A DNA stretch of 64,000 nt from Pelotomaculum sp. PtaB.Bin104 (GTDB taxonomy: Bacteria; Bacillota; Desulfotomaculia; Desulfotomaculales; Pelotomaculaceae). A program made the position numbers and the translations under genes. Numbering within the stretch: position 1 is the stretch's first letter; the number at the start of each line of letters is the position of its first letter. Positions 25,570 through 35,442 of this stretch are shown one piece after another. The DNA is taken from contig MVQL01000133.1 in assembly GCA_002067205.1 (NCBI GenBank), positions 1 through 64,000 of the forward strand, read 5' to 3'. Under the pieces are notes generated by a model. The model was not told the origin of the DNA and searched no databases. It saw only the letters and a list, made by a program, of their open reading frames with translations.

Positions 25570-27072
25570 CTACCAAATTCCAATCCATTTCCAATAGGTA
25601 AAAGCTGTCAGTATCCAAAACAGCAAATATATTAATACAAAAGCCCACCCTGATTTAAGCATATCATTTACTTCAAAATAACCGCCGGTATACATTACCA
25701 TATTGCTGGTCATCTGCATTGGTAAAAGAAAAGCAGCATGACCAACTGTGCCGATAACCATCAGCAGCGCTATATCCGCACCGGGAATATTCCAGCCTTT
25801 AGCCGCGGCTACAATTATTGGCGCAAGCGGCGCGATTAAAGCTATCCCGGAGGCTTCCATAGATCTTATAAAAGTACTTACGACAACAAGTATAGTAAAT
25901 ATGAGTAAGATAGACATAGCACTAGTTAAGTTCAGAATGCCTGCACCAATCCAGGCCATGGCGCCGCTTTGCTCGATCAAGTTTCCGAAGGCCAGCGCCG
26001 CGCCTAAAACCACTAATAATCCCCAGGGAGTATTACGGCTAACCTGCTGCCAGGTCACAATGCCAAATAACCATAAAAACCAGCCGATCCCTAAAGCTAT
26101 AACCGTAGGTCCTAAATTGTGTATAAAGTCGGTAGCCCATAAAATTATAGCTATACCAATAATGAACAATGTCATTTTTTCCCGACTCGACAACGGACCT
26201 AATTTTTGTAGTTCTTCTTGTGCCTTTTTCTGGCCGCCTGTTGCTGTATCGAATTCCGGATTAAAAACCCAATTCAAATAAACCCAGGCTATGACAGTTA
26301 AAATCAATGCTGTTGGCAAGAACAACACTACAGAGTATCCCCAAGTCAAGTCGAAACCAGTTAAATTCTTTAATAAAGCGGCTACAAAAGGCCATGTTGT
26401 AGCTGCAGTTAAAAACGAAATCCCGCTAAGCAGTATAGCGTATAGGTTCGATAAATAAATTAATTTTGCAAACCTGCTTGGCTGACGGCCAAGTTTAAGG
26501 GATTCCTCTATTGGCAATGCTCCGGTTGAGGCAACTGTAGCCCGGCAAATAGGCTCCATAAATCCAGCCCGTGCTGTAATACTCGGCATTAACAAAGATA
26601 ATGGGTACTGTAAAAGCATATAGGCTAAAGTTAATACACGGGGTTTGGCACCACCCCGGGCAACGATCATATAGGCCAAACGATGGGCCAAATTAGTTTC
26701 AATGGCAGCTGTAGAGAGGATGAATACTCCAAAAATTAACCAAACTGCAGAGTTACTAAGACCCGACAAGGCAAAATTTATGGCCTTAGTACTTGTCATT
26801 CCACCAACTCCCCAGGTAACCAGGGTGACAAGGGTAATTAAAAGAGGACCCGTAATATCAAATGCAACTGCCTCGGAAGCCCATATTACGGCAATAAGTA
26901 AAAAGAGTGCCAAAGAAGCCTTGCCGTATAAAGTAAGGCCGGTGGGAGTTGGCAAAAGCATAATTACCGAAGCAATAACTACTGCAAACAATAACCAAAT
27001 TGGTTTTCGGGCGCCAGCAAAAAGTGGCTTTTGCAAACCGTATTTCTCAGTAATTAAACCAATGGGATTCAT
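25570..27072 (-). CDS. DASS/SLC13-family anion transporter
   Basis: A 500-aa polytopic carrier with about 12 hydrophobic segments, of the divalent anion:Na+ symporter family (CitT/SdcS/TtdT relatives). Supporting features are AVIWASEAVAFDITGPLLIT near the N-terminus, SITARAGFMEPICRA, and the C-terminal half GTVGHAAFLLPMQMTSNMVM. Substrates of the family are di- and tricarboxylates or sulfate. Next to a UbiD decarboxylase and an aryl-CoA ligase, an aromatic or dicarboxylic acid such as a phthalate isomer is a reasonable guess. GAGGTGA precedes the ATG. Confidence 0.88.
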   Translation of the reverse strand: MNPIGLITEKYGLQKPLFAGARKPIWLLFAVVIASVIMLLPTPTGLTLYGKASLALFLLIAVIWASEAVAFDITGPLLITLVTLVTWGVGGMTSTKAINFALSGLSNSAVWLIFGVFILSTAAIETNLAHRLAYMIVARGGAKPRVLTLAYMLLQYPLSLLMPSITARAGFMEPICRATVASTGALPIEESLKLGRQPSRFAKLIYLSNLYAILLSGISFLTAATTWPFVAALLKNLTGFDLTWGYSVVLFLPTALILTVIAWVYLNWVFNPEFDTATGGQKKAQEELQKLGPLSSREKMTLFIIGIAIILWATDFIHNLGPTVIALGIGWFLWLFGIVTWQQVSRNTPWGLLVVLGAALAFGNLIEQSGAMAWIGAGILNLTSAMSILLIFTILVVVSTFIRSMEASGIALIAPLAPIIVAAAKGWNIPGADIALLMVIGTVGHAAFLLPMQMTSNMVMYTGGYFEVNDMLKSGWAFVLIYLLFWILTAFTYWKWIGIW

Positions 27073-27130
27073 TAATATTTCACCTCATTTTATTATTCTT
27101 TTTAGCTAATCCACACTTTAGAGTTATTTC

Positions 27131-27216
27131 ATGGAATACTTTATAATTAATTCCATATGGAGACTAAAAAATAAAAAAGCTTTGCAAATTTCGACATTGT
27201 TATGTTAAACTTAACA
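27131..27216. promoter_or_regulatory. Two inverted repeats upstream of the transporter gene
   Basis: ATGGAAT / ATTCCAT with a 12-bp centre spans 27131-27156. TGTTAA-AC-TTAACA spans 27203-27216. Both lie in the 190 bp between the terminator at 27266 and the transporter start at 27072, where its promoter should be. They are candidate operators for the TetR regulator or another factor. Confidence 0.45.
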
Positions 27217-27265
27217 CAGGTGTTTTGAATTTTTTTTGGTTTTCAGTGTTTTTGGCAACAAGTGA

Positions 27266-27306
27266 GGAAAAGGGTCTAACCATTGCCGTTGGTGAGACCT
27301 TTTTCC
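27266..27306. terminator. Terminator between the CoA ligase and transporter genes
   Basis: GGAAAAGGGTCT pairs with AGACCTTTTTCC (one G-U), with an inner AACCA/TTGGT stem. It probably separates the ubiD-ligase transcript from the transporter transcript. Confidence 0.75.
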
Positions 27307-27433
27307 AACACTCATTTTTTAATTAGCTTGACATTTATCGTTGTTATCTGGGGATTGAGAAAGGTGTTAGTTTGAAACAAGCAATAATAGTCTTTTTTAG
27401 GAATAAAGCATTTTAATCTTCTGAATTAACTGA

Positions 27434-28786
27434 TTATTTTTTACGCAAGTCTAGAAGTCTTTTGAATTTAATCCTACCAGCTGCTGAAGCCTCCTGAGCA
27501 AGAGTGCCGAACGGCAGTAATTCTACACCATTGCACTTTACCCCCAATACCATATTAACATCATTGAGTATTTTTTCCTTAAGTTCATCTTCAGCGCAAT
27601 CTTGCACAATTTCCGCCTGTAATTTGATAACGTCCCTGTTATCAACATTGTCTACAACCAAACGATACTCACTACCTAATTCATTATATTTACGGACTAC
27701 CGGTTCCACTGACGTTGGATAAATGGCGCTGCCACGCACTTTGACCATGTCATCAACGCGGGACCGTACACTTGCCATTCGCCGGAAAGTCCGTCCACAA
27801 GAGCACGGCTCAGGGATTATTCTTGTAAAGTCACCGATATTATACCTAACCAGGGGTGCTGATTCTTTATATAATGTTGTTACTGTCAATAGCCCTTCTT
27901 TTCCATCGGGCAAGCGATCACCGGTTTCCTGATCTACAACTTCAAAATAGTAAGCATCCTCATTGATATGGACACCATTCTTAAACTCACATTCAAATGT
28001 TGGCGCCCCGGTCTCCACACTGCCCCAGTTGTCATATGCGGGAAGACCCCATCGTTCTTCAATCCGCTCCCGCATCGCCGGGGGCAAAGGTTCACCGGTG
28101 TGAATAAGCCTTTTCACTTGAAAATCTTTCTTTAAATCGTAGCCCATTTTTTCGGCAACATCGGCAAGATGAAGAGCAAAAGAAGGTGTCATCACCCAAC
28201 ATGTGGCTCCCCAATTTCGGGCCAATATAATTTGCCGCTCAGTGTTTGTTACCGCTCCACTGCCAACCGGAATCACCATTGCCCCTAATTTCATAATCCC
28301 TTCGGTGGAAGTAAATCCGGGGATAAATAATGCATAAGTCAAAGAAACCTGCACACGATCCCCAGCGGTAACCCCTTGAGCATTCAGCCTCCTAGCCCAT
28401 AAATTCCCGATTATGTCCCAATCACGCTTACTTTGAAAAAATGGCTTAGGCATGCCAGTTGTTCCTGTACTGCTTTGAATGCGACAAGCAGGTAAATCAC
28501 CCTGAAAGGTGCCAAAAGGAGGATTTTCTTTTAGATCTTTTTCTATTTCCGACTTATTAGTTACAGGCAACTTACCTATGTCTTCGATTCCTTGAATATC
28601 ATCAGGATGTAATCCTATATTTTCCCAACGGTTCCGGTAGAATGGAACATGCTCCCAACAATGTTTAACTAACCTGCGTAGACCCTGGCTCTGGATCTCC
28701 CTGATTGCCTCATAATCTGCCCGTTCGATAAGCTGACTCTCTGGTGGGGCAGAATATTGAAATTTTGTTATAAGGCTTTTATCCAT
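27434..28786 (-). CDS. Phenylacetate-CoA ligase family (PaaK-like) AMP-binding enzyme
   Basis: A 450-aa acyl-adenylate-forming ligase. The N-terminal HCWEHVPFYRNRWENIGL is typical of PaaK relatives. The phosphate-binding loop is QSSTGTTGMPKPFFQSKRDW (near residue 105). Further markers are NWGSVETGAP, the adenylate Asp in YNIGDFTRI (near residue 318), and the Cys-containing CSCGRTFRRM, also common in PaaK. It activates an aryl or alkyl carboxylate with ATP and CoA. It lies 141 bp downstream of the UbiD gene and is probably co-transcribed. CoA ligase plus UbiD matches known anaerobic phthalate-isomer pathways; the exact substrate is inferred. Confidence 0.9.
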   Translation of the reverse strand: MDKSLITKFQYSAPPESQLIERADYEAIREIQSQGLRRLVKHCWEHVPFYRNRWENIGLHPDDIQGIEDIGKLPVTNKSEIEKDLKENPPFGTFQGDLPACRIQSSTGTTGMPKPFFQSKRDWDIIGNLWARRLNAQGVTAGDRVQVSLTYALFIPGFTSTEGIMKLGAMVIPVGSGAVTNTERQIILARNWGATCWVMTPSFALHLADVAEKMGYDLKKDFQVKRLIHTGEPLPPAMRERIEERWGLPAYDNWGSVETGAPTFECEFKNGVHINEDAYYFEVVDQETGDRLPDGKEGLLTVTTLYKESAPLVRYNIGDFTRIIPEPCSCGRTFRRMASVRSRVDDMVKVRGSAIYPTSVEPVVRKYNELGSEYRLVVDNVDNRDVIKLQAEIVQDCAEDELKEKILNDVNMVLGVKCNGVELLPFGTLAQEASAAGRIKFKRLLDLRKK

Positions 28787-28927
28787 AATCTAACAATGGG
28801 CATAACCAAAACATTTAGATTATACCCATTTTTAATTCTCCCCTTTCGCTTTAGATTTATTTTTTCTATTAAGGAAAGTATTATTGAAGCCTTAAACTGT
28901 TTTGCCGAGCAATTTGTTTTTAGCAGA

Positions 28928-30427
28928 TTAATAGATGTCTTTTACTTTAGTCCATTTAGCAAGGCCATAGTCATTCCATTTAGCCATTATCTGATCATAC
29001 GCATCACGGTCCGGTTTAACTGGAATACCTGTCGGCCGGCGCTTTTCGGATGCTATTTTTTTAGTAGCATCGATTACCATCTTCCCGCAAAAAGTGAACT
29101 CCGTATATCCTGAGACCGGATCTATATCTGTTCGATCGCAGCCTGCCGGGTTCAAAGGATATACTCCTACCTCCGGTATAATAATTACGTCCTTAGACGG
29201 GTCCATTCTGGTAGCTATGGCCCAGTCAACTTCCTCAACATCGAAAATGTCGATGTCTTCATCAACAACTACGACGTAGTTGGCAGCCGCAAATCCTTGC
29301 CCTGTAGAAATGGCCTGAAGGCCAGCCTGCTTACCCCAACCAGGATAGTGCTTATTAACTTGAACTATCACTTTATAACCGCGAGATTTATGTGGTGCCC
29401 AGAATTCACGAAAACCGACAACTGTCCTCTTTAATGTGTTATAGTTATTAGCCTGAATAACCGGCATCCTAATCATTTCACCCTCGTTGTTGGGATGCCC
29501 AAGAATACAAGATTGGTAAATTGGATCGCGCCGGGTTGTTATTGCTGTTACATGGAACTGCGGCAGCATCATTGGCTCTTCGTAATAACCCATCCATTCA
29601 GCAAACGTGCCCTCAATCTTGGCACTTTCAGGTTCGATATCCAATTGCCCCTCGATGATAATTTCAGCAGTAGCTGGAACCAACAAATCTACAGTTTTCC
29701 CTTTGACCATTTCTACCGGTTCACCTCTAAGGCCGCCCGCAAACTCAAATTCGTCATCGAGGAATGAACCCATCTTAGTCGTAGAACAAATATTTATTAC
29801 CGGATCCACTCCTAAAGCAATAGCTAATGGAATCGATTTCATCCCTTTGGCCCGTGCCCGCGCAACGTGAATGCCAATATCCTGAGTGGCACAACACATA
29901 ACGCCGGTAGTATTTTTGTTATGGATCATCACCCGGTACATTCCGGTATTTTGTTTATAACCCGGGGAAATTGGATCCTTGGTAATAATATTGGTTAGCG
30001 TAATATAAGGACCGCCATCCAACGGACTCCATTTAAACACAGGGAGCTTGTACAGGTCTACATCTTCACCGCTAATCACAACCTCTTGGCAGGGAGCAGT
30101 TGTAACCACTGTGGGTTTATGCCACTGGCTTTTATCCTCAAGCATTTCTGCCACACGGTTCCGGATAGCTAAAAAGTTTTCTCTAAAGGTTTCCTTGGGC
30201 TCCAAACCCAAACCCATGCAATTACGTTCTAACGTACCATGAGTATTCATAAGTACCGGGATGTCGAAACCTTTTAATTTGAACAACATTGCTGGACCCT
30301 GACGCTCAGCTAACTCCCACATCATGGATGATACTTCATAACCACTTTCTAATTCCACGGAAGGCCTGACTAATTCTCCTCTTTCCTCAAGGAAACTCAC
30401 AAATTCACGCATGTCTTTGAAAGCCAC
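28928..30427 (-). CDS. UbiD family decarboxylase (prenylated-FMN dependent)
   Basis: A 499-aa UbiD-fold enzyme. Family features: the N-terminal REFVSFLEERGELVR, GMYRVMIHNKNTTGVMCCAT (the catalytic Arg lies in YRVMI), DPVINICSTTKMG, and the Glu-rich IIIEGQLDIEPESAKIEGTF followed by AEWMGYYEEP, which supplies catalytic and metal/prFMN-binding acids. Such enzymes reversibly decarboxylate aromatic or unsaturated acids. No UbiX prenyltransferase is nearby. The start is GTG behind AAGGAGGAG, and it is the first gene after a consensus promoter at 30565-30593. Confidence 0.93.
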   Translation of the reverse strand: MAFKDMREFVSFLEERGELVRPSVELESGYEVSSMMWELAERQGPAMLFKLKGFDIPVLMNTHGTLERNCMGLGLEPKETFRENFLAIRNRVAEMLEDKSQWHKPTVVTTAPCQEVVISGEDVDLYKLPVFKWSPLDGGPYITLTNIITKDPISPGYKQNTGMYRVMIHNKNTTGVMCCATQDIGIHVARARAKGMKSIPLAIALGVDPVINICSTTKMGSFLDDEFEFAGGLRGEPVEMVKGKTVDLLVPATAEIIIEGQLDIEPESAKIEGTFAEWMGYYEEPMMLPQFHVTAITTRRDPIYQSCILGHPNNEGEMIRMPVIQANNYNTLKRTVVGFREFWAPHKSRGYKVIVQVNKHYPGWGKQAGLQAISTGQGFAAANYVVVVDEDIDIFDVEEVDWAIATRMDPSKDVIIIPEVGVYPLNPAGCDRTDIDPVSGYTEFTFCGKMVIDATKKIASEKRRPTGIPVKPDRDAYDQIMAKWNDYGLAKWTKVKDIY

Positions 30428-30564
30428 TAATAATTCTCCTCCTTAATTTTTTTAATTTGATCGATGCCTCGTGGCTATTACCCAGAATAATTTGAAATGA
30501 TCGGTTAAGCCATATTCCACCACCCATCAATTATTTATAACCTACCGGCCGTTTGGTTGTATAT

Positions 30565-30593
30565 AATATATAATAGCAAAAGCGCTGTGTCAA
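30565..30593 (-). promoter_or_regulatory. Sigma-A promoter of the ubiD-ligase operon
   Basis: On the minus strand: TTGACA (30593-30588), a 17-nt spacer, TATATT (30570-30565). This gives a 5' UTR of about 130 nt before ubiD. Confidence 0.8.
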
Positions 30594-31157
30594 GATAATT
30601 TTCCTAATCTGTTAAATATTATTTTTAAGTAAAAAAGTACTTGCGGTTGAGCAGTTCAGGCGTCAATAGCAGACAAGCTGCCGCTGCCCGGTTGGACTGG
30701 CACGGATGGATTATTTCATCAGCGATCATCGGTCAATTTAGTCTGTAAATTGGCTAATTACTTACCAACACATCGACATCACTCGGAATACGATCAAAAA
30801 AAACCGCCCATCATCTTGGATGAGCGACCTTTTGTTCTCTTCCTGTTCACCTGCGTCACGGGGAATAAAGGAAACCTTTACTTAGACCACCGGCCGGCAA
30901 TAACCTGGACTAATTGCTCATTATCCCTTTAGGTACTTCCTTAAAACCGGTACGGGCAGGAGAAGGCTTGCCGGCGTCGAATAGGAGGGAAAGAAACTGG
31001 GCGGGCAGGCCGCAGGAATATTTTCCGCGCTGCCGGGTATTAACATGATATGAGCATTGAAAAACAGCGGGGGAAATCCGCCGGCTGGATGTGTGACAGG
31101 CCCGGGACCCGCCAGGCGGCCGTGCCCCAAAAACCCTGCAGTTAAAAAGGAGAAGCC
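30594..31157. other. Intergenic region upstream of the cysteine desulfurase
   Basis: No gene is supported. Around 30795-30835 an imperfect A-rich hairpin (CGCCCATC with GATGAGCG) may be a terminator. From about 30940 to 31150 the sequence becomes GC-rich with dyads such as CCGCCGGC and GCCAGGCGG, possibly a structured leader for the next gene. I do not recognise a known riboswitch core. Confidence 0.4.
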
Positions 31158-32282
31158 ATGATCTATCTTGATTATAACGCCACTACCCCCATCGACCCGG
31201 CCGTGGCAGAGGCCATGCTGCCCTACCTCTATGGAAACTTTGGCAATCCTTCCAGCGGCCACGCTCTGGGTGCTGCCGCCAAAGATGCCATCGAACAGGC
31301 ACGGGGGCAGGTCGCCGGGCTGTTAAACTGCTCCCCGGCTGAAATCATCTTCACCAGCGGCGGCAGCGAATCAAACAATATGGTGATTAAGGGTGTAGCC
31401 TTCATCTACCGGCACCGGGGCCGCCACATCATTACCTCGCAAATTGAACACCCGGCGGTGATCAATCCTTGCAGGTACCTGGAGCAGCTTGGTTATGAAG
31501 TAAGCTACCTGCCGGTAGATCAATTCGGTATTGTGGACCCTGACGATGTGGAAAAACTGATTACGGACCAGACCATCCTGGTTACAGTCATGCACTCTAA
31601 TAATGAAACGGGCTCCCTTCAGCCGATCGAAGAAATCGCCGGTATCTGCCGCAGACATAATGTTATGTTCCACACCGACGCGTCCCAGTCAGTGGGCAAA
31701 GTGCCGGTGGACGTGCAAAGCCTGGGGGTGGATTTCCTCACCGTGGCCGGGCACAAGCTCTACGCGCCCAAAGGCATCGGCGCCCTGTACATCAGAAATG
31801 GCGTAGTTATTGAGCCACTGATCCACGGGGCCGGGCACGAATGCGGCCGGCGGGCCGGCACAGAAAATATTATCTTTGACGTAGCCCTGGGCAAAGCCTG
31901 TGAAATCGCCGCTGAAGCACTGAAAAGACCGGCCATCAAGCAGATGACCAACTACTTTTATCAGCAACTCCAGGAAAAATTTAAAGACAGGGTACACCTT
32001 AACGGCCACCCGGAAAAGCGGCTGCCCAACACTTTAAATATGAGCTTTTTGGGGCATAGCGGGCAGGCTATATTGAGCCGCTTAGAGAATACGGCAGCCT
32101 CCACCGGCTCCGCCTGCCACTCGGGCCTGACCACACTCTCCCCCGTATTAAAGGCGATGGGAGTGTCTGAGCAGGCCGGCCTCGGCGCGGTACGGTTCAG
32201 TCTGGGCCGCTATACCACTAAAGCGGACCTGGATTCGGTCATTGGAAAGTTAGGTGCAATAATCAAGCCGGTAAATATTTGA
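31158..32282 (+). CDS. Cysteine desulfurase (NifS/IscS class)
   Basis: A 374-aa PLP enzyme that takes sulfur from cysteine as a persulfide for Fe-S clusters, tRNA thiolation, or selenium delivery. It starts MIYLDYNATTPIDPAVAEAM, has the cofactor-binding region SGGSESNNMVIKG, the Asp-Ala-Ser HTDASQSVGKVPVD, the Schiff-base lysine in VAGHKLYAPKGIGALY (near residue 198), and the catalytic Cys in STGSACHSG (near residue 321). AAAGGAGAA precedes the ATG. No IscU follows; a terminator follows at once and the Mrp gene converges on it. Confidence 0.94.
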   Translation: MIYLDYNATTPIDPAVAEAMLPYLYGNFGNPSSGHALGAAAKDAIEQARGQVAGLLNCSPAEIIFTSGGSESNNMVIKGVAFIYRHRGRHIITSQIEHPAVINPCRYLEQLGYEVSYLPVDQFGIVDPDDVEKLITDQTILVTVMHSNNETGSLQPIEEIAGICRRHNVMFHTDASQSVGKVPVDVQSLGVDFLTVAGHKLYAPKGIGALYIRNGVVIEPLIHGAGHECGRRAGTENIIFDVALGKACEIAAEALKRPAIKQMTNYFYQQLQEKFKDRVHLNGHPEKRLPNTLNMSFLGHSGQAILSRLENTAASTGSACHSGLTTLSPVLKAMGVSEQAGLGAVRFSLGRYTTKADLDSVIGKLGAIIKPVNI

Positions 32283-32410
32283 GCTAAAGGAAATTTACAA
32301 GAAGCGCTGCCTTCAACCTGTCCGGTCAATACGAAATCTGGTAAAACCGGGGTAGTTCTGGGGTAGCCCCGGGTAGTCCCAAGTGGTACAGTTAAAAGTA
32401 ACGAAAAAAA

Positions 32411-32437
32411 GGACAGGTGCAACAACACCTGTCCTTT
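32411..32437. terminator. Bidirectional terminator
   Basis: A perfect GGACAGGTG / CACCTGTCC hairpin with loop CAACAA, preceded by seven A and followed by TTT. It serves both the converging desulfurase and mrp genes. Confidence 0.92.
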
Positions 32438-32448
32438 CATTAAGCTAT

Positions 32449-33273
32449 TTACTGCACGGATTTTTCAGGGATGAGCTCGGTAAAAAGGTCGCTGTCATAC
32501 TCTTCAACCTTGCCCTGGTCACAGAGCCTGGAAAGTTGCGGGTCCAGCGGCAGACTGCCGATAAACGGGATTTGGAATTTCTCCGAGATCTCCGGACCCT
32601 GGGCGGGGCCGAACAGCTCAAATCTTTCTCCGCAGCGGGGACAAATCACACCGCTCATATTCTCCACCAGGCCCAGGATGGGGGTGTCCATCATTTGGGC
32701 CATCTTGATCGCCTTGCTGACGATCATCACTGCCAGGTCCTGTGGTGATGATACAATAACAACTCCATTAAGCGGCAGGGACTGCATCACCGTTAAAGGT
32801 ACGTCGCCGGTGCCGGGGGGCAAGTCCACAAAAAGGTAATCCAGGTCACCCCAGGCGACGTCCGTCCAAAACTGTTTGACCGCGCCGGCAATGACCGGCC
32901 CGCGCCAAATTACCGGATCGTCTTCATTTTCGGTTAACAAGTTCAGCGACATTACTTTTATCCCGCTGGCGCTGCTCAAGGGGAATAACACCTGGCCGTT
33001 ATTTGCAGCCATTCCCCGTACGCCGAACATCCTGGGCAGGCTGGGCCCGGTGATGTCCGCATCCAGCACTCCGACAGCATGGCCCTTTTTTTTGAATTCG
33101 CAGGCAAGCAGAGAAGTCACCGAAGATTTCCCCACCCCGCCCTTGCCGCTCATTACGGCAATTACATTCTTAATCCGGCTATAGTCGTTTCCAGATAATT
33201 TCTCAATACCCTGGCTGCCTGATGCAAAACCACAGCCGCCTCCGGCATTGGGGCAATTTGAATCTTGCTGCAT
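32449..33273 (-). CDS. mrp: Mrp/NBP35 family Fe-S carrier ATPase
   Basis: A 274-aa P-loop NTPase of the MinD/Mrp class that binds and transfers Fe-S clusters. The N-terminus is Cys-rich (SNCPNAGGGCGF). The deviant Walker A is MSGKGGVGKSSVTSLLA (near residue 41). FVDLPPGTGDVPLTVMQSLP is the Mrp signature, and the CxxC motif lies in GVICPRCGERFELFG (near residue 211). GGAGC precedes the ATG. It converges on the cysteine desulfurase gene, which would supply the sulfur. Confidence 0.93.
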   Translation of the reverse strand: MQQDSNCPNAGGGCGFASGSQGIEKLSGNDYSRIKNVIAVMSGKGGVGKSSVTSLLACEFKKKGHAVGVLDADITGPSLPRMFGVRGMAANNGQVLFPLSSASGIKVMSLNLLTENEDDPVIWRGPVIAGAVKQFWTDVAWGDLDYLFVDLPPGTGDVPLTVMQSLPLNGVVIVSSPQDLAVMIVSKAIKMAQMMDTPILGLVENMSGVICPRCGERFELFGPAQGPEISEKFQIPFIGSLPLDPQLSRLCDQGKVEEYDSDLFTELIPEKSVQ

Positions 33274-33860
33274 AATTAGCTCCTTCCCTAGCTTATAGGA
33301 ATTATTTTTATAGTATTTACCGTGCTATATCAACATTATAAAACAAATTATTACCTTCTTCCAGTTTAATGATCGCATACATTGCAACTTGACCATACAG
33401 CATATTCTGTTCGCTCAGGGTCCGAGGTTCAACCTTCACGCATATAAAATGGATATGCCCGGTGGACATGCGGGAAATCTGGGCCAAGTAGCACGGTAGT
33501 GCTCAAACAGCAACCTGTTGTCCAGTAGCTGAGTCTTCTGGCTGAATCCAGACCTCTATAGCAATTAAAATGTTAACGCAGGCCGGAAAAAGTTAATTAC
33601 TAACACAAGCAAGGATATGGGGTATTTTAGCGAATATACCAATAGTGTGACCTTTTGTATTTTCTGTAAATCACTTATTATATCCCGGTGGAATGGCCGA
33701 AAACCTAAAATTACATCTCTTAGGAAAATTACAGCCGGCATTCAGTTAATATTAAGCAAGCAGTAATAAAATAAAACCAACAGGTAACCCAAGGCAATAA
33801 AAAAACAACCATGGGTTTCCATGTTTTAAAATTTTGCTCCAAGGCAAACCCGCCGCGACA
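33274..33860. other. Intergenic region, 590 bp
   Basis: No confident gene. The minus strand from 33472 holds a 49-codon frame (MSTGHIHFICVKVEPRTLSE, ending NLFYNVDIAR) without a clear ribosome site. It may be spurious or the end of a decayed gene. Confidence 0.35.
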
Positions 33861-34895
33861 CTAATCTATTTGCTTAATCTGTTTGACCGCCTCATCGATA
33901 AATAACCTGGCCAAACCAAAGAGCGGCACGGCAATAAACATACCCATAGTTCCCCAGAGATAGTTGCCGACTAAGATGACAATCAGGATGACCACCGGGT
34001 GCAAACCGGTGGATTTTCCTTGTAAGCGTGGGGTAATAAAATTGCCTTCCACTTGTTGAATGACAAGAACCGCAATTAAGGTCATAATTGCCTGTCTGAA
34101 GCCATCGGTCAATAAGGCAATCAGCGTGGCCAAGGCGCCGGCAATAATCGAGCCGAAATAAGGAATAAAGTTAAGAATCCCTGCAGCCACGCCAAGCAGC
34201 ACGGAATACTTGACGCCGATCAGAATAAATGTGATGGTGGATAGTAGCCCGACAATGAGAGCAATAATGACTTGTGTTTTTATATAGCTCCAAACAACGC
34301 GATCCGTGCCTTCAACCAAATTGAGCGCCGTTTGACGCAAAGTTCCCGGCATATAGTCCACAATTGAAGCTACCATTTTTTTGCCGGAGGCCAGGAAATA
34401 AATGACCATGATCAAGATCAGGACCAGGTCCACTACTTTAAAAATATAGCCCAAGGAGGACGTGATCACAGAAACCAGATAGCCGCCCAGCAAGGTCATG
34501 GCTTGCTCTACATACTGTCTCATATCTTGCAGGATGTTTTGGGATAATCCCCATTTCTGCAGAAAAGCAAATATATCCTCAACCAGGTTCTTAAAATTTA
34601 CGCTGATGGTCTGAAAATCCTTGACAAATTCGGTAGCCTGATTTGCTACCTGGGTAAAAATAAGATTTCCTAAAGAAATTAGAAAAGCAACGACTACAGC
34701 CAAAAGAAGGGTAATGGCCAGCCATTTTTTCACCCTTAGCCTTTTTTCGATCTGTTCCACCAACGGGTTCAGCAGATAGGCGATCACGATGGCGATTAAG
34801 GCCGGTTGCAGAGCCGGGGCAGCCTTGAACAACACCCACCCGATGGCGATTCCCAGTAGGGTGATGGCCCATAATTTTGTATTAGACATAGACAT
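33861..34895 (-). CDS. AI-2E family transporter (UPF0118/PerM)
   Basis: A 344-aa membrane protein with the seven to eight helices of the AI-2E/PerM/YtvI family. Features are an early AIVIAYLLNPLVEQIEKRLR, a large central amphipathic segment, LNFIPYFGSIIAGALATLIA, and a terminal LVGNYLWGTMGMFIAVPLFG. Functions reported for the family include export of small molecules and Na+/H+ antiport, so the substrate is open. The start is placed at 34895 (MSMSNTKLW) behind AAGAAAGG. An ATG nine codons earlier lacks a ribosome site. Confidence 0.9.
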   Translation of the reverse strand: MSMSNTKLWAITLLGIAIGWVLFKAAPALQPALIAIVIAYLLNPLVEQIEKRLRVKKWLAITLLLAVVVAFLISLGNLIFTQVANQATEFVKDFQTISVNFKNLVEDIFAFLQKWGLSQNILQDMRQYVEQAMTLLGGYLVSVITSSLGYIFKVVDLVLILIMVIYFLASGKKMVASIVDYMPGTLRQTALNLVEGTDRVVWSYIKTQVIIALIVGLLSTITFILIGVKYSVLLGVAAGILNFIPYFGSIIAGALATLIALLTDGFRQAIMTLIAVLVIQQVEGNFITPRLQGKSTGLHPVVILIVILVGNYLWGTMGMFIAVPLFGLARLFIDEAVKQIKQID

Positions 34896-35207
34896 ATTTG
34901 TTACAGCCTTTCTTAATGTCATTGAAATTGAATAAGCGTATACTTAGTTAGCTAATATTTTACCACATTTACCCATGGTTTGATACGCGTTACAAAAAAC
35001 TTGGTTATTTAGGGAGGCGTTGAACAAAATTCTCAAGCTACCTTCAGCACATGTCGACTTTCAAACGGAAAGATACAGCCAATCTCAGCGGTCAAGGCGC
35101 AACTATTGGAGGAATTCTACATTCAACGCGCATAATGTCTGATCATTCATATGTAATTCGTTAAACCAACAAAAGATTTACTTGCCTTTTAATCAAAAAA
35201 AAAAATA

Positions 35208-35229
35208 ACAGTCACAAGAGACTGTCTTT
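35208..35229. terminator. Small terminator hairpin
   Basis: ACAGTC / GACTGT around ACAAGA, preceded by a run of A and followed by CTTTATTT. Confidence 0.6.
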
Positions 35230-35390
35230 ATTTAAACAGCTAACCATTAACCGACCCAGGTCATTGCTCAAGAGAAAACCAATCTTAACCCTTTAACGGT
35301 GAAAATACAACCAAAACCTGTTTTGCTGTACCTGGTGCCGATGTAAGCATTTAAATGGCGCTGCGAGTGGTAATGCATATTAATAAAACT

Positions 35391-35442
35391 GTTAAAGGGC
35401 AGGTCATTTAGATTCTTGGCAGAATCAGACCTACCCTTTAAC
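35391..35442 (-). terminator. Long hairpin ending the repeat RNA
   Basis: GTTAAAGGGTAGGTC pairs with GACCTGCCCTTTAAC over 15 bp (one G-U). A GATTC/GAATC stem sits inside the loop. On the minus strand AGTTTTATTAA follows. Confidence 0.75.
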
